A stretch of 64,000 bases of DNA from positions 1 through 64,000 of the forward strand of contig NZ_JAAIKB010000004.1 in the NCBI RefSeq assembly GCF_011040385.1, written 5' to 3'. Made by a program: the position numbers and the translations under genes. This document shows, in pieces, positions 35,824-44,670 of this stretch. The notes below the pieces were generated by a model. The model ran no database searches, was not told where the DNA came from, and worked only from the letters and a program-made list of their open reading frames with translations. The stretch's first letter is position 1, and every line of letters begins with the position of its first letter. Source of the DNA: Falsiroseomonas algicola (GTDB lineage: Bacteria > Pseudomonadota > Alphaproteobacteria > Acetobacterales > Acetobacteraceae).

Positions 35824-36984
35824 ATGACCCGGATCGACCGCTACATCCTGCGCCAGTTGGTGGGCGGCCTCCTGGCCGTCACCTGCGGCCTGGCCGCGCT
35901 GGTATGGCTGACGCAGTCGCTGCGCTTCATCGAGCTGGTGCTGGACCGCGGCCTGTCGCTGGCCGTCTTCGTGCAGCTCACGGGCCTGATGCTGCCGGGC
36001 TTCTTCGCCGTCATCCTGCCCATCACCACCTTCGTCGTGGTGCTCTTCGTCTATGTGCGGATGAACAGCGACCGCGAACTGGTGGTGATGCGCGCCGCCG
36101 GCCTGTCGCAGCTGCGCCTGGCGCGGCCGGGGCTGATGCTGGCGCTGATGGCGGTCGGTGCCGGCTATGTGCTGAACCTCTGGCTCGTGCCGCTGTCCCA
36201 TACCGCCTTCCGCATCTGGCAGTTCGAGATCCGCAACCAGATGGCGGCGATCCTGGTGCAGGAAGGCGTCTTCTCCTCGGTCGGCGGGGACCTCACGGTC
36301 TATGCCCGGCTGCGGGACCGCGACGGCACGCTGCGCGGCATCCTGGTGCATGATGCCCGCGAACGCGGCGCGCCCGTCACCATCCTGGCGGAGCAGGGCC
36401 GGATCACGACGGGGCCCAACGGCCCGCGCGTGACCCTGCAGAACGGCGTCCGCCAGCAGATGGAACGCGTCCCCAACCCCGCCCCGGGCGCCCAGCCCAT
36501 GCGGCTGTCGGTCCTGTCCTTCAACGAGAACAGCGTGGACCTCGCCCGCGCCACGCGGCAGGAGGAAGCGCGCTTCCGCGACTCCCGCGAACGCAGCATC
36601 CCCGAATTGCTGCACCCCGACCCGGCGGAGGGTCTTCGCCCGCGGGAACTCGCCCGCTTCGTGGGGGAGGCGCATCAGCGCATGTCGGCGCCCCTCACCG
36701 CGCTGTCCTTCGCCCTTGTCGGCCTGGCGGTGGCGCTGACGGGCCAGTTCCGCCGGCATGGCGGCGGCCTCCGGCTCGCCGCCGGCATCGGCATCGTGGT
36801 CGGGCTGCTGGCGGTGGGGCTGACCATCGGCAACCTCGCGACGCGGGACAACAGCTTCGTCTGGCTGATCTGGGCCCATGCCACGGCCCCCGGCTTCGTC
36901 GCGCTATGGTGGATGCTGGGCGCCCCCGGCCTGCCGCGGCCCCGCGCCCTGCCCATGCCCGCCGCCCCCGGCGCGGCGGATTGA
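35824..36984 (+). CDS. lptF: LPS export ABC transporter permease LptF
   Basis: 386 residues, LptF/LptG permease family. It opens MTRIDRYILRQLVGGLLAVTCGLAALVWLTQSLRFIELVLDRG and has three N-terminal membrane segments, a periplasmic beta-jellyroll (~120-265; FSSVGGDLTVYARLRDRDGTLRGILVHDAR) and three C-terminal segments. It forms the LptB2FG complex that extracts LPS from the inner membrane and passes it along the jellyroll bridge. First gene of lptF-lptG-lptD-surA-rsmA; the LptG gene follows after four bases. Confidence 0.95.
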   Translation: MTRIDRYILRQLVGGLLAVTCGLAALVWLTQSLRFIELVLDRGLSLAVFVQLTGLMLPGFFAVILPITTFVVVLFVYVRMNSDRELVVMRAAGLSQLRLARPGLMLALMAVGAGYVLNLWLVPLSHTAFRIWQFEIRNQMAAILVQEGVFSSVGGDLTVYARLRDRDGTLRGILVHDARERGAPVTILAEQGRITTGPNGPRVTLQNGVRQQMERVPNPAPGAQPMRLSVLSFNENSVDLARATRQEEARFRDSRERSIPELLHPDPAEGLRPRELARFVGEAHQRMSAPLTALSFALVGLAVALTGQFRRHGGGLRLAAGIGIVVGLLAVGLTIGNLATRDNSFVWLIWAHATAPGFVALWWMLGAPGLPRPRALPMPAAPGAAD

Positions 36985-36988
36985 CCGC

Positions 36989-38128
36989 ATGATCCTGACC
37001 CCCACCCTGACGGGCTATGTCGCCCGCGCCTTCCTCGGCATGACGCTGGCGATGCTGGGCGCGCTGACGGGCCTGGTCGCGCTGTTCGACTTCATCGAAT
37101 TGCTGCGCCGCGCCGCCACCCGCCCCGATGTCGGCTTCGCCATCGCGCTGGAGATCGCGAGCCTCCGCCTGCCCTTCGTCTCCCTCCAGATCCTGCCCTT
37201 CGCCATCCTGCTGGGCGGCATCGTCGCCTTCTGGCGCCTGACGCGCTCCTCCGAACTCATCGTGGCGCGCGCGGCCGGCATCTCCGCCTGGGGCTTCCTG
37301 ACCGGCCCGCTGGTGGTGGCCGTGCTGCTCGGCATGGTCGCGACCGGCGCCATCTCCCCCATCTCCTCCGCCCTGCTGTCGCGGGCGGAGCGGCTGGACC
37401 AGACCTTCCTCCGCACCGGCGGCGGCATGACGGCGCTGGCCGGCGGTCGCCTCTGGCTCCGCCAGGCGGACCGGGAACTGGAATCGAACGGCGTCGCCAT
37501 CATCTCCGGCCGCCCCGTCGCCATGCGCACGGCCAATGAGCCCATCCCCCGCGCCGGCGCGCGGTTCGAATTGCAGGAGGTCTCGGTCTGGCGCCTGACC
37601 GCCGGCGACCAGCCCCTGTCGCGGCTGGAAGCGCCGCGCGCGCGCCTCTCGGCCGGCGCCTGGGTGATCGAGGATGCGGTGGCCTTCGGCGTCGACCGCA
37701 TCGCCAAGCCCGTCGGCACCATCAGCCTGCCCACGGAACTGACCCCGGACCGGATCGAGGACAGCTTCGCCTCGCCCGAGACGCTCGATTTCTGGGCCCT
37801 GCCCGGCTTCATCGCGGTGCTGGAGGAAGCGGGCTTCTCGGCCGTGCGCCACCGCATCCAGTTCCAGTCGCTGCTCGCCCTGCCCATGCTGGCGCTGGCC
37901 ATGGCGCTGCTCGCCGCCGGCTTCTCCATGCGCCAGACCCGGCGCGGCGGGGTCGCGCAGATGATCGGCGGCGGCGTCGCCGCCGGATTTGCCCTGTTCG
38001 TCGTGGACAGGGTCAGCAATGAATTCGGGGAGGCGGGGTCCCTGCCGGTGGTGCTCGCCGCCTGGGCACCCACCGTCGCGGGATTGCTGCTGGCCTTGGC
38101 CCTGCTGCTGCACCTGGAGGATGGTTGA
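36989..38128 (+). CDS. lptG: LPS export ABC transporter permease LptG
   Basis: 379 residues. N-terminal TLTGYVARAFLGMTLAMLGALTGLVALFDFIELLRRAA is the LptG form, with the central jellyroll (~135-280) and C-terminal membrane helices SLLALPMLALAMALLAAGFSMR and the final leucine-rich helix. Partner of LptF in LPS extraction. The start at 36989 lies four bases after the lptF stop; its own stop overlaps the lptD start (TGATG). The coupled arrangement suggests equal synthesis of both permeases. Confidence 0.95.
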   Translation: MILTPTLTGYVARAFLGMTLAMLGALTGLVALFDFIELLRRAATRPDVGFAIALEIASLRLPFVSLQILPFAILLGGIVAFWRLTRSSELIVARAAGISAWGFLTGPLVVAVLLGMVATGAISPISSALLSRAERLDQTFLRTGGGMTALAGGRLWLRQADRELESNGVAIISGRPVAMRTANEPIPRAGARFELQEVSVWRLTAGDQPLSRLEAPRARLSAGAWVIEDAVAFGVDRIAKPVGTISLPTELTPDRIEDSFASPETLDFWALPGFIAVLEEAGFSAVRHRIQFQSLLALPMLALAMALLAAGFSMRQTRRGGVAQMIGGGVAAGFALFVVDRVSNEFGEAGSLPVVLAAWAPTVAGLLLALALLLHLEDG

Positions 38129-40461
38129 TGCGCCAGCCCGGCGGCCGAACGGGAAAGCTGCCCCCGCCGCTGCGCCCCCCGGGCGGGGCGCCCATGGGCC
38201 TGCGCCCACGCCGTGCCCCGATCCTCGCCGCCAGCGCGGCACCTCCCGTGGCCGTGGTGCCGCCGCCGCGCACCCGCGGCCGCCTCATGCTCGGCACGGC
38301 CATCGCCGCCGCCTGGCTGCTGCTGCTGCCCGCCATCCCCGCCTCCCCCCAGGGCTTCGGCGGCTTCGGCAGCCGCGCCAGCAGCGACGAACCCGTGACC
38401 TTCACGGCGGAGGAGGTGGAATACGACCAGGTCGCCAACACCGTCACCGCCCGCGGGCGGGTGGAAGCCTGGCAGGGCGACCGCGTGCTGCGCGCCGATG
38501 AATTCACCTACAACCGGGAAACCGGCGTCGCCGTCGCCACCGGCAATGTCGCGCTGATCGAGCCGGACGGGCAGACCCTCTTCGCCGATCGCGCCGAACT
38601 CCAGGGCGGCATGCGCGACGCGGCGATCGAGGGCATCCGCGGCCTGCTGGCCAACAATGCCCGGCTGGCCGCGGCCGGCGCGCGGCGCACCGGCGGCACC
38701 GTCACGGACCTGGCGCGCGTCGTCTATTCCTCCTGCGACCTCTGCCCGGAGGACCCGACCCGCCCGCCGCTCTGGCAGCTCCGCGCCCGGGTCGCGACGC
38801 TCGACAGCACGGATCAGCGGGTGCGCTACCGGGACGCGGCGGTGCAGTTCGCTGGCTGGCCGGTGCTCTACACCCCCTATTTCAGCCATGCCTCGCCGGA
38901 CGCGCCGCGAGCCTCGGGCTTCCTCTCGCCGACGCTCGGCACCACAAGGCTGCTCGGCGCCTTCGCGGAGATCCCCTACTACTGGGCGATCGACGACCAT
39001 TCCGACGCCACCATCACCGCGACGCTGTCCGAGAAGCAGATCCCCAATCTCGGCGGCGCCTATCGCCGGCGCTTCAACAGCGGCGACCTCTCGGTCGAGG
39101 GGTCGATCGGCGGGCTGGACGGCACCACGGCCGATGGCACGGGCGGGCACCTCTTCTCCCGCGGCCGCTTCTCGCTCGATGAGAACTGGCGCGCCGGCTT
39201 CGGCGTGAACCGCGCCTCCTCCCGCGAATATCTCCGCGCCTGGCGCTTCGGCGGGCCGCGCGTGCTGACCAGCAGCGCCTATCTGGAGGGCTTCTGGGGG
39301 GCGGAAGGCTACGCCCGCATCGACAGCATGCTCTACCAGGGCCTCGATACGGCCACGAGCAATGACCAGGTGCCGATCGTGCTGCCGCGCGGCTATGCGG
39401 ACTATGTCTTCCCGACCGACAGCCTGGGCGGCAACTTCACGCTGGATGCCTCCGCCTACAGCATCTTCCGCACCACGGGCACGGATACGCGCCGCATCGG
39501 CAGCCGCCTGTCCTACGAACTGCCCTTCACCGGGGAAGCGGGCGATCTCTGGACCTTCCGCACCCATGCCGATGTGCTGGGCGGCTGGGCGGATGGCCTG
39601 GCGCTGGCGCCGACCTTCGGCAGCGCCGCGGATGACGGCTTCTACGGCCGCGGCCATATCCGCAGCGCCGTCGATTGGCGCATGCCCTTCATCCGCGGCG
39701 CCGGCGACTGGGGTTCCCAGCTGATCGAGCCGCGGGTGCAGGTGGTCACGGGTCCCTCCACCGGCGCCCAGACCAGCTTCCCGAACGAGGACAGCCTCGA
39801 CTTCGAATTCACCGACGCCAACCTGTTCAGCCTGAACCGCTTCACCGGGCGCGACCGGCTGGAAGGGGGCACCCGCGTCGATGCCGCGCTGCGCGGCGCC
39901 TGGTTCTTCCCCAATGGCGGGCAGCTGGAAGCGCTGGCGGGCCGGTCCTTCCGCGCCGCGACGGATGCGACCTTCGCGCAAGGCTCGGGGCTGGAAGGGC
40001 GGTCCTCCGACTGGGTGGGCCGCATGCGCCTGGCGCCGGTCCCCTGGCTGGAACTGGTCGGCCGCTCGCGGCTCGACCGGGAGTCGACGGAACCCCGCCT
40101 CTGGGACGCCAGCGCCACCGTCTTCGGCGGGCCCGTCTCCCTCACCGGCGGCTACCTGCTGACCAATCCGGAGCCGAACGTCACCACCCGGAAGCGGGAG
40201 GAGGTGTCGATCGGCGGCACGCTCCGCGTGACCGAGAACTGGCGCGTCGGCGCCTTCGGCCGCTACGACATCGCGCTCGACCGCGCCGTCAGCGCCTCCG
40301 CCTCCGCGATCTACGAGGATGAGTGCCTGATCTTCGAGACGCGCTTCGTCCGCAACCGGGCGCAGGACCCGAATACCGGCCGCGACTATGCCGGCGGCAC
40401 GCTGCTGCTGTTCCGCATCAGCCTGAAGACGGTCGGCGATTTCGGGTTCCGCGCGTTGTGA
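38128..40461 (+). CDS. lptD: LPS-assembly protein LptD
   Basis: 777 residues. Outer-membrane beta-barrel that inserts LPS with LptE. An N-terminal extension of ~50 Pro/Arg-rich residues precedes the signal anchor (RLMLGTAIAAAWLLLLPAIPASP). The OstA domain follows (~88-200; VTFTAEEVEYDQVANTVTARGRVEAWQGDRVLRADEFTYNRET) and then the barrel with aromatic-rich strands to the C-terminus. Cysteines that could form the LptD disulfide occur in SSCDLCPED and near the end in EDECLIFETRFVR. The ATG at 38128 has GGAGG 7 bases before it. The long N-terminal stretch before the signal sequence is unusual, and the ATG of RLMLG (residue ~55) may be the true start. Confidence 0.93.
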   Translation: MRQPGGRTGKLPPPLRPPGGAPMGLRPRRAPILAASAAPPVAVVPPPRTRGRLMLGTAIAAAWLLLLPAIPASPQGFGGFGSRASSDEPVTFTAEEVEYDQVANTVTARGRVEAWQGDRVLRADEFTYNRETGVAVATGNVALIEPDGQTLFADRAELQGGMRDAAIEGIRGLLANNARLAAAGARRTGGTVTDLARVVYSSCDLCPEDPTRPPLWQLRARVATLDSTDQRVRYRDAAVQFAGWPVLYTPYFSHASPDAPRASGFLSPTLGTTRLLGAFAEIPYYWAIDDHSDATITATLSEKQIPNLGGAYRRRFNSGDLSVEGSIGGLDGTTADGTGGHLFSRGRFSLDENWRAGFGVNRASSREYLRAWRFGGPRVLTSSAYLEGFWGAEGYARIDSMLYQGLDTATSNDQVPIVLPRGYADYVFPTDSLGGNFTLDASAYSIFRTTGTDTRRIGSRLSYELPFTGEAGDLWTFRTHADVLGGWADGLALAPTFGSAADDGFYGRGHIRSAVDWRMPFIRGAGDWGSQLIEPRVQVVTGPSTGAQTSFPNEDSLDFEFTDANLFSLNRFTGRDRLEGGTRVDAALRGAWFFPNGGQLEALAGRSFRAATDATFAQGSGLEGRSSDWVGRMRLAPVPWLELVGRSRLDRESTEPRLWDASATVFGGPVSLTGGYLLTNPEPNVTTRKREEVSIGGTLRVTENWRVGAFGRYDIALDRAVSASASAIYEDECLIFETRFVRNRAQDPNTGRDYAGGTLLLFRISLKTVGDFGFRAL

Positions 40462-40532
40462 TGAAGCGATCCGACATGGCGCGGCGCGGCCCTGCCCTTC
40501 CCATGACACCCCCGCACGCCTAGGAAAGCGCC

Positions 40533-41852
40533 ATGCGTCCCACCGCCCGCGCCCTGCTGCTGCTCTCCGCCCTCGCCCTGCCGGTCCTGGCGGTGCCGGG
40601 GACGCCCGCCCTGGCGCAAGCCCCCGCCACCGCCGCGCGCGCGCCGGATGGCGCGACGAACGGCATCGTCGCCGTCATCAACGGGGACATCGTCACCCGT
40701 GGCGACGTCGATGGCCGCCGCCGCCTCTTCGCCCTGAATGCCGGCCTCGCCCCCTCGCCGGAGGTGCTGGAACGCCTGACGCCACAGGTCACGCGCCTGC
40801 TGGTCGATGAAAGGCTGCGCATGCAGGACGTGCAGCGCCGCCGCATCCCCGTCACGGATGGCGACATCGCCCAGGCGGTGGCGGATCTGGAGCGCCGCAA
40901 CAACCTGCCCGCCGGCGGGCTGGTGGCGCAGCTGCGCCGCGCCGGGGTGGAGCCCCGCGTGCTCTACGACCAGCTTCGCGTGCAGATCGGCTGGGCCCGG
41001 CTGCTGCGCCAGATCCTCGGCCCCCAGGCGCAACCGACGGATGCCGAGGTCGCCGAACAGATCGCCCTCCAGCGCGCCCGCACCGGCCAGCAGGAATTCC
41101 TGGTCAGCGAGATCTTCATCCCCGTCGATGACCCGACGGAGGAGCCGGAGGTCCGTCGCTTCGTGGAGGAGGTGGTCACCCAGCTCCGCCGCGGCGTGCC
41201 CTTCCCCGTCGCCGCCACCCAGTTCAGCCAGGCCCAGACCGCGCTGCAGGGCGGCGACCTCGGCTGGGTGGGGCTGGAGGCGCTGGACGAATCGGTCGCC
41301 CGCATCGTCGGCCAGATGCCCCCCGGCGCGATCAGCAACGCCATCGCCGTGCCCGGCGGCTTCCAGATCGTGGCGCTGCGCCAGCGCCGCGAAGTGGGCC
41401 GGGACGACGCGACGATACTGACGCTGCGCCAGGCCTTCCTGCCCTTCGCGACGCCGCTCAACCCGCAGGCGCCGACGCCGCAGCAGATCCAGGTGGTGGA
41501 ACGCGCCCGCGCGCTCTCCGCCAGCGCCCGCAGCTGCGAGGCGGTGGAGCAGGCCGCGCGTGCCGGCGGCAGCGGCCGCGACCCCGATCCCGGCCCGGTG
41601 CGACTGGAAACCGTGCAGCCCCCCGCGCTCCGGCAGCTCATCGGCGGCCTCGCCCCCGGCCGCGCCAGCCAGCCCGTGATCGCCCCCGATGGCGTCGCCA
41701 TCATCATGGTCTGCACGCGGGAGACCCGGAACCAGGCCGAGATCACGCCCGAGGTCGCCCGCCAGCAGCTGCTGCGCGACCGCGTCGAGCTGCTCTCCCG
41801 CCAGCTCCAGCGCGACCTCCGCCGCCGCGCCCAGATCGAGATGCGCAGCTGA
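40533..41852 (+). CDS. surA: Periplasmic chaperone/peptidyl-prolyl isomerase SurA
   Basis: 439 residues with a cleavable signal peptide (1-28, ending ALAQA). The SurA N-terminal chaperone domain is at ~40-185 (IVAVINGDIVTRGDVDGRRRLFALNAG, RLLVDERLRMQDVQRRRIPVTDGDI), then one clear parvulin domain at ~190-290 (EFLVSEIFIPVDDP, GGDLGWVGLEALDESVARIVGQMPPGAISNAI) and a second, weaker parvulin-like segment before the C-terminus. SurA escorts barrel proteins such as LptD to the outer membrane. AGGAAAG precedes the ATG. Placement between lptD and rsmA is the conserved order in proteobacteria. Confidence 0.93.
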   Translation: MRPTARALLLLSALALPVLAVPGTPALAQAPATAARAPDGATNGIVAVINGDIVTRGDVDGRRRLFALNAGLAPSPEVLERLTPQVTRLLVDERLRMQDVQRRRIPVTDGDIAQAVADLERRNNLPAGGLVAQLRRAGVEPRVLYDQLRVQIGWARLLRQILGPQAQPTDAEVAEQIALQRARTGQQEFLVSEIFIPVDDPTEEPEVRRFVEEVVTQLRRGVPFPVAATQFSQAQTALQGGDLGWVGLEALDESVARIVGQMPPGAISNAIAVPGGFQIVALRQRREVGRDDATILTLRQAFLPFATPLNPQAPTPQQIQVVERARALSASARSCEAVEQAARAGGSGRDPDPGPVRLETVQPPALRQLIGGLAPGRASQPVIAPDGVAIIMVCTRETRNQAEITPEVARQQLLRDRVELLSRQLQRDLRRRAQIEMRS

Positions 41853-41857
41853 CGGGC

Positions 41858-42748
41858 ATGCCTGGCGAGGCGCCGCCCCCTGCTCCCTCCCCCGCGCTTG
41901 CGGGGGAGGGTCGGGGTGGGGGTCGCGCAGCCCTCCCGACGCTGCGCGACACCATCGCGCGGCACGGGCTCGATGCCCGCAAGTCGCTCGGCCAGCATTT
42001 CCTGCTGGACCAGAACCTCTGCGACCGCATCGCGACGCTGGCCGGCGACCTGACCGGCCGCCATGTGCTGGAAGTGGGGCCCGGCCCGGGCGGTCTGACC
42101 CGCGCCCTGCTCGCCTCCCCCGCCGCCGATGTCCTGGCGGTCGAACTGGACCGCCGCGCCATCGCCGCGCTGGCGGAGCTGTCGGATGCCTTCCCGGGCC
42201 GCCTGACGGTGCTGGAGGCCGATGCGACGACCATCGACGCCGCGGCCCTGCTGCCGGCACCGCGAAAGATCATCGCCAACCTGCCCTACAACGTGGCGAC
42301 GCCGCTGCTGGTAGGCTGGCTGCGCAACGCCCGGGACTTCGAATCCATGGCGCTGATGTTCCAGCAGGAGGTGGCGGAGCGCATCTGCGCCGCCCCCGAC
42401 ACGGAAGCCTATGGAAGGCTCGGCGTGCTGGCGCAGTGGCGCTGCCAGGCGCGTTTCCTGCTGAGCCTCCCCCCCGGCGCCTTCAGCCCACCCCCGAAAG
42501 TCCATTCCGCCGTGGTCGGCCTGGTCCCCCATGCCGAGGATCCGGGGCCCGACCTCTTCGCCACCATGGAACGCCTGACCGCCGCCGCCTTCGGCCAGCG
42601 CCGCAAGATGCTGCGCGGATCGCTGAAATCGCTGGGCCAGGCGGAGGCGCTGCTGGACGCCGCCGGCATCGCCGGCGACCGCCGGGCGGAGACCCTGACC
42701 ATCCCCGAATTCGACCGCCTGGCCCGCGCGCTGCACGCGCGGGGCTGA
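41858..42748 (+). CDS. rsmA: 16S rRNA dimethyladenosine transferase RsmA (KsgA)
   Basis: 296 residues. Dimethylates the two adjacent adenines in helix 45 of 16S rRNA during 30S maturation. SAM motif I VLEVGPGPGGLTRALL, motif IV IIANLPYNVATPLL (NLPY) and the C-terminal helical domain (SPPPKVHSAVV...RRKMLRGSLKSL) are intact. The first 24 residues are Pro/Gly/Ala-rich and are encoded by a palindromic repeat (41885-41910) that is not part of the family; no other in-frame start follows, so translation must include it. The usual pdxA gene between surA and rsmA is absent; only five bases separate them. Confidence 0.94.
   Translation: MPGEAPPPAPSPALAGEGRGGGRAALPTLRDTIARHGLDARKSLGQHFLLDQNLCDRIATLAGDLTGRHVLEVGPGPGGLTRALLASPAADVLAVELDRRAIAALAELSDAFPGRLTVLEADATTIDAAALLPAPRKIIANLPYNVATPLLVGWLRNARDFESMALMFQQEVAERICAAPDTEAYGRLGVLAQWRCQARFLLSLPPGAFSPPPKVHSAVVGLVPHAEDPGPDLFATMERLTAAAFGQRRKMLRGSLKSLGQAEALLDAAGIAGDRRAETLTIPEFDRLARALHARG
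41885..41910. repeat. Short GC-rich palindrome inside rsmA
   Basis: CCCTCCCCCGC (41885-41895) pairs with GCGGGGGAGGG (41900-41910), loop GCTT, followed by TCGGGGTGGGGG. This resembles a dispersed short palindrome common in proteobacterial genomes. Here it lies within translated sequence and encodes roughly residues 10-18 of RsmA. Confidence 0.75.
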
Positions 42749-42763
42749 GAAGAGGACCCGTCC

Positions 42764-43726
42764 ATGCTGCCGCCCGAGCCCACCATCTGCTTCGCCCACG
42801 TCGCCTACCGCTTCGCGGAGCGCTACACGCAGCGCGGCGGCACGCTTCCCCATTTCGAGGTCCGCAGCCTGGACGAGCTGGAAGCGCGCATCGCGGAGGC
42901 CGATGTCCTCCTCGTCTCCGGCATGTGGCGCAACCACCTGGCCGCCAAGGCGCCGCGGCTGAAGTTCATCCAGTCCATCAGCGCGGGCGTGGACCAGTAT
43001 GACCGCACCGTGCTGGCCGGCGCCGGCATCCGCCTGGCCTCCGCGCAGGGCGCCAATGCCAATGCCGTCTCCGAACACGCCATCTCCCTGATCCTTGCCA
43101 TCGCCCGCCGCCTGCCGGAGGCCCGCGACAACCAGGCGCGCAAGCACTGGCGCGGCATGATCGGCGACCTGACGAAGCGCGAGGACGAGCTGGGCGGCAA
43201 GACCCTGCTGGTCGTCGGCATCGGCCGCATCGGCGGGCGCCTCGCACGCCTGGCCAAGGCCTTCGGCATGAACGTCATCGGCCTGCGCCAGGACCCGTCC
43301 AAGGGAGCCGAGGGCGCGGACGAGATCCATGGCATGGACGCGCTGATGGCGCAGCTTCCCCGCGCCGACTACGTGGCGCTGACCTGCGCGCTGACGCCCG
43401 AGACGCGCGGCCTGATGGGTACCGCGCAATTCGCCGCCATGAAGCCGGCCTCCATCCTGGTGAACGTCGCCCGCGGCGCCGTCTGCGTGGAGCCCGACCT
43501 CGCGGCGGCACTCGCCTCCGGCCATCTCGGCGCCGCCGCCCTCGACGTGACGGCGGAGGAGCCGCTCGCCGAGGCCTCCCCCCTCTGGTCCATGCCCAAC
43601 GTCTTCATCACCCCCCACACGGGCGGCGAGACGCGGGCCTATGAGGGCAATGTGCTCGACCTGATGGAGGAGAACCTCAAGCGCCTCCACGCCGGCGAGA
43701 CCACGCTGAAGAACCAGGTCGTCTGA
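42764..43726 (+). CDS. D-2-hydroxyacid dehydrogenase family protein
   Basis: 320-residue NAD(P)-dependent dehydrogenase. The Rossmann glycine motif is LLVVGIGRIGGRLARLAKAFGMNVIGL; the catalytic Arg, Glu and His are recognisable in NVARGAVCVEPDL (R), TAEEPLAEASPLW (E) and FITPHTGGETRAYEG (H). The catalytic domain is split as usual around the nucleotide domain. Likely reduces a 2-oxo acid to the D-hydroxy acid. AGAGGA lies before the ATG. The gene follows rsmA by 15 bases and is probably in the same transcript, though functionally unrelated. Confidence 0.9.
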   Translation: MLPPEPTICFAHVAYRFAERYTQRGGTLPHFEVRSLDELEARIAEADVLLVSGMWRNHLAAKAPRLKFIQSISAGVDQYDRTVLAGAGIRLASAQGANANAVSEHAISLILAIARRLPEARDNQARKHWRGMIGDLTKREDELGGKTLLVVGIGRIGGRLARLAKAFGMNVIGLRQDPSKGAEGADEIHGMDALMAQLPRADYVALTCALTPETRGLMGTAQFAAMKPASILVNVARGAVCVEPDLAAALASGHLGAAALDVTAEEPLAEASPLWSMPNVFITPHTGGETRAYEGNVLDLMEENLKRLHAGETTLKNQVV

Positions 43727-43742
43727 CCAGCGGGCGGGGCCG

Positions 43743-44600
43743 TCACCCGTTCACGACGGTCCCGCCATTCGGGTGGATCACCTGCCCGCTGATGTAGGAA
43801 GAGTCGAGGTTGCTCGCGAGGAAGATGTAGGCCGGCGCGACCTCGTCCGGCTGCCCCGGGCGCCCCATCGGCGCCTGCGCCCCATGCTCCGCCGTCCGCT
43901 CCGCACTGAAGCTCGCGGGAATCAAGGGCGTCCAGATCGGGCCCGGCGCCACCGCATTCACGCGAATGCCACGATTCTGCAGCGACTTCGCCAGGCTGCG
44001 CGTGAAGGCCACGATCGCGCCCTTGGTGCTGGCATAGTCGATCAAGGTCGGATTGCCCTGATAGGCCGTGATGCTCGTCGTGTTCACGATCGCCGAGCCC
44101 TCGCCCATGTGCTTCAGCGCCGCCCGAGTCACCCACATCATGCCGAGGATGTTCGTCCGGAACGTCCGCTCCACCTGCTCGGTCGGGATCTCGGCAAAAT
44201 CCTCGCAGACATGCTGCTCGGCGGCGTTGTTCACCAGCACGTCGATCCGCCCCAGCTCCGCCACCACGCGCTGCACCAGGATGTCGCAGACCTGCGCATC
44301 GCCGATATCGCCCGCGATCGCGACAGCGCGCCGCCCCTCGGCCTCGATCAGGCGCTTGGTCTCCTCGGCATCCTGGCCCTCATCCAGGTAGAGGATCGCG
44401 ACATCCGCCCCCTCCTTCGCAAAGCCGATCGCGACGGCACGGCCGATGCCGCTGTCGCCGCCCGTCACCAGCGCGACCTTGCCCGAGAGCTTGCCGGAGC
44501 CCTTCCACTTCGCCATGGCCGATTCCGGCCGCGGCTCCATCTCGGCCTCGATGCCGGGCTGGTGGGACTGGGACTGCGGGGGCTGCGGCGTGTCGGCCAT
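43743..44600 (-). CDS. SDR family oxidoreductase (YghA-like)
   Basis: 285 residues with a ~40-residue N-terminal tail rich in Pro, Gln and Ser before the Rossmann fold. TGGDSGIGRAVAIGFAKEGADVAILYL is the cofactor motif, NNAAEQHV the structural motif, and Ser-Tyr-Lys catalysis is visible in NTTSITAYQGNPTLIDYASTKGAIVAFTRSL. Similarity is to the NADP-dependent YghA/YhdF/GsiB-associated stress-type SDRs. Substrate unknown, possibly aldehydes. It converges with the hydroxyacid dehydrogenase gene, 16 bases apart. Confidence 0.9.
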   Translation of the reverse strand: MADTPQPPQSQSHQPGIEAEMEPRPESAMAKWKGSGKLSGKVALVTGGDSGIGRAVAIGFAKEGADVAILYLDEGQDAEETKRLIEAEGRRAVAIAGDIGDAQVCDILVQRVVAELGRIDVLVNNAAEQHVCEDFAEIPTEQVERTFRTNILGMMWVTRAALKHMGEGSAIVNTTSITAYQGNPTLIDYASTKGAIVAFTRSLAKSLQNRGIRVNAVAPGPIWTPLIPASFSAERTAEHGAQAPMGRPGQPDEVAPAYIFLASNLDSSYISGQVIHPNGGTVVNG

Positions 44601-44670
44601 GGGGATTCTCCTCGGTCAGCCCCAGGCAACGGCGCCCGAGGCCCCGGAGTTCAGGCCCACCCGCGGAACG

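Noticed and set aside
37555-37575. GGTTCGAATT resembling a tRNA T-loop
   Set aside because: It lies inside the lptG coding sequence in a conserved frame and no acceptor stem surrounds it.
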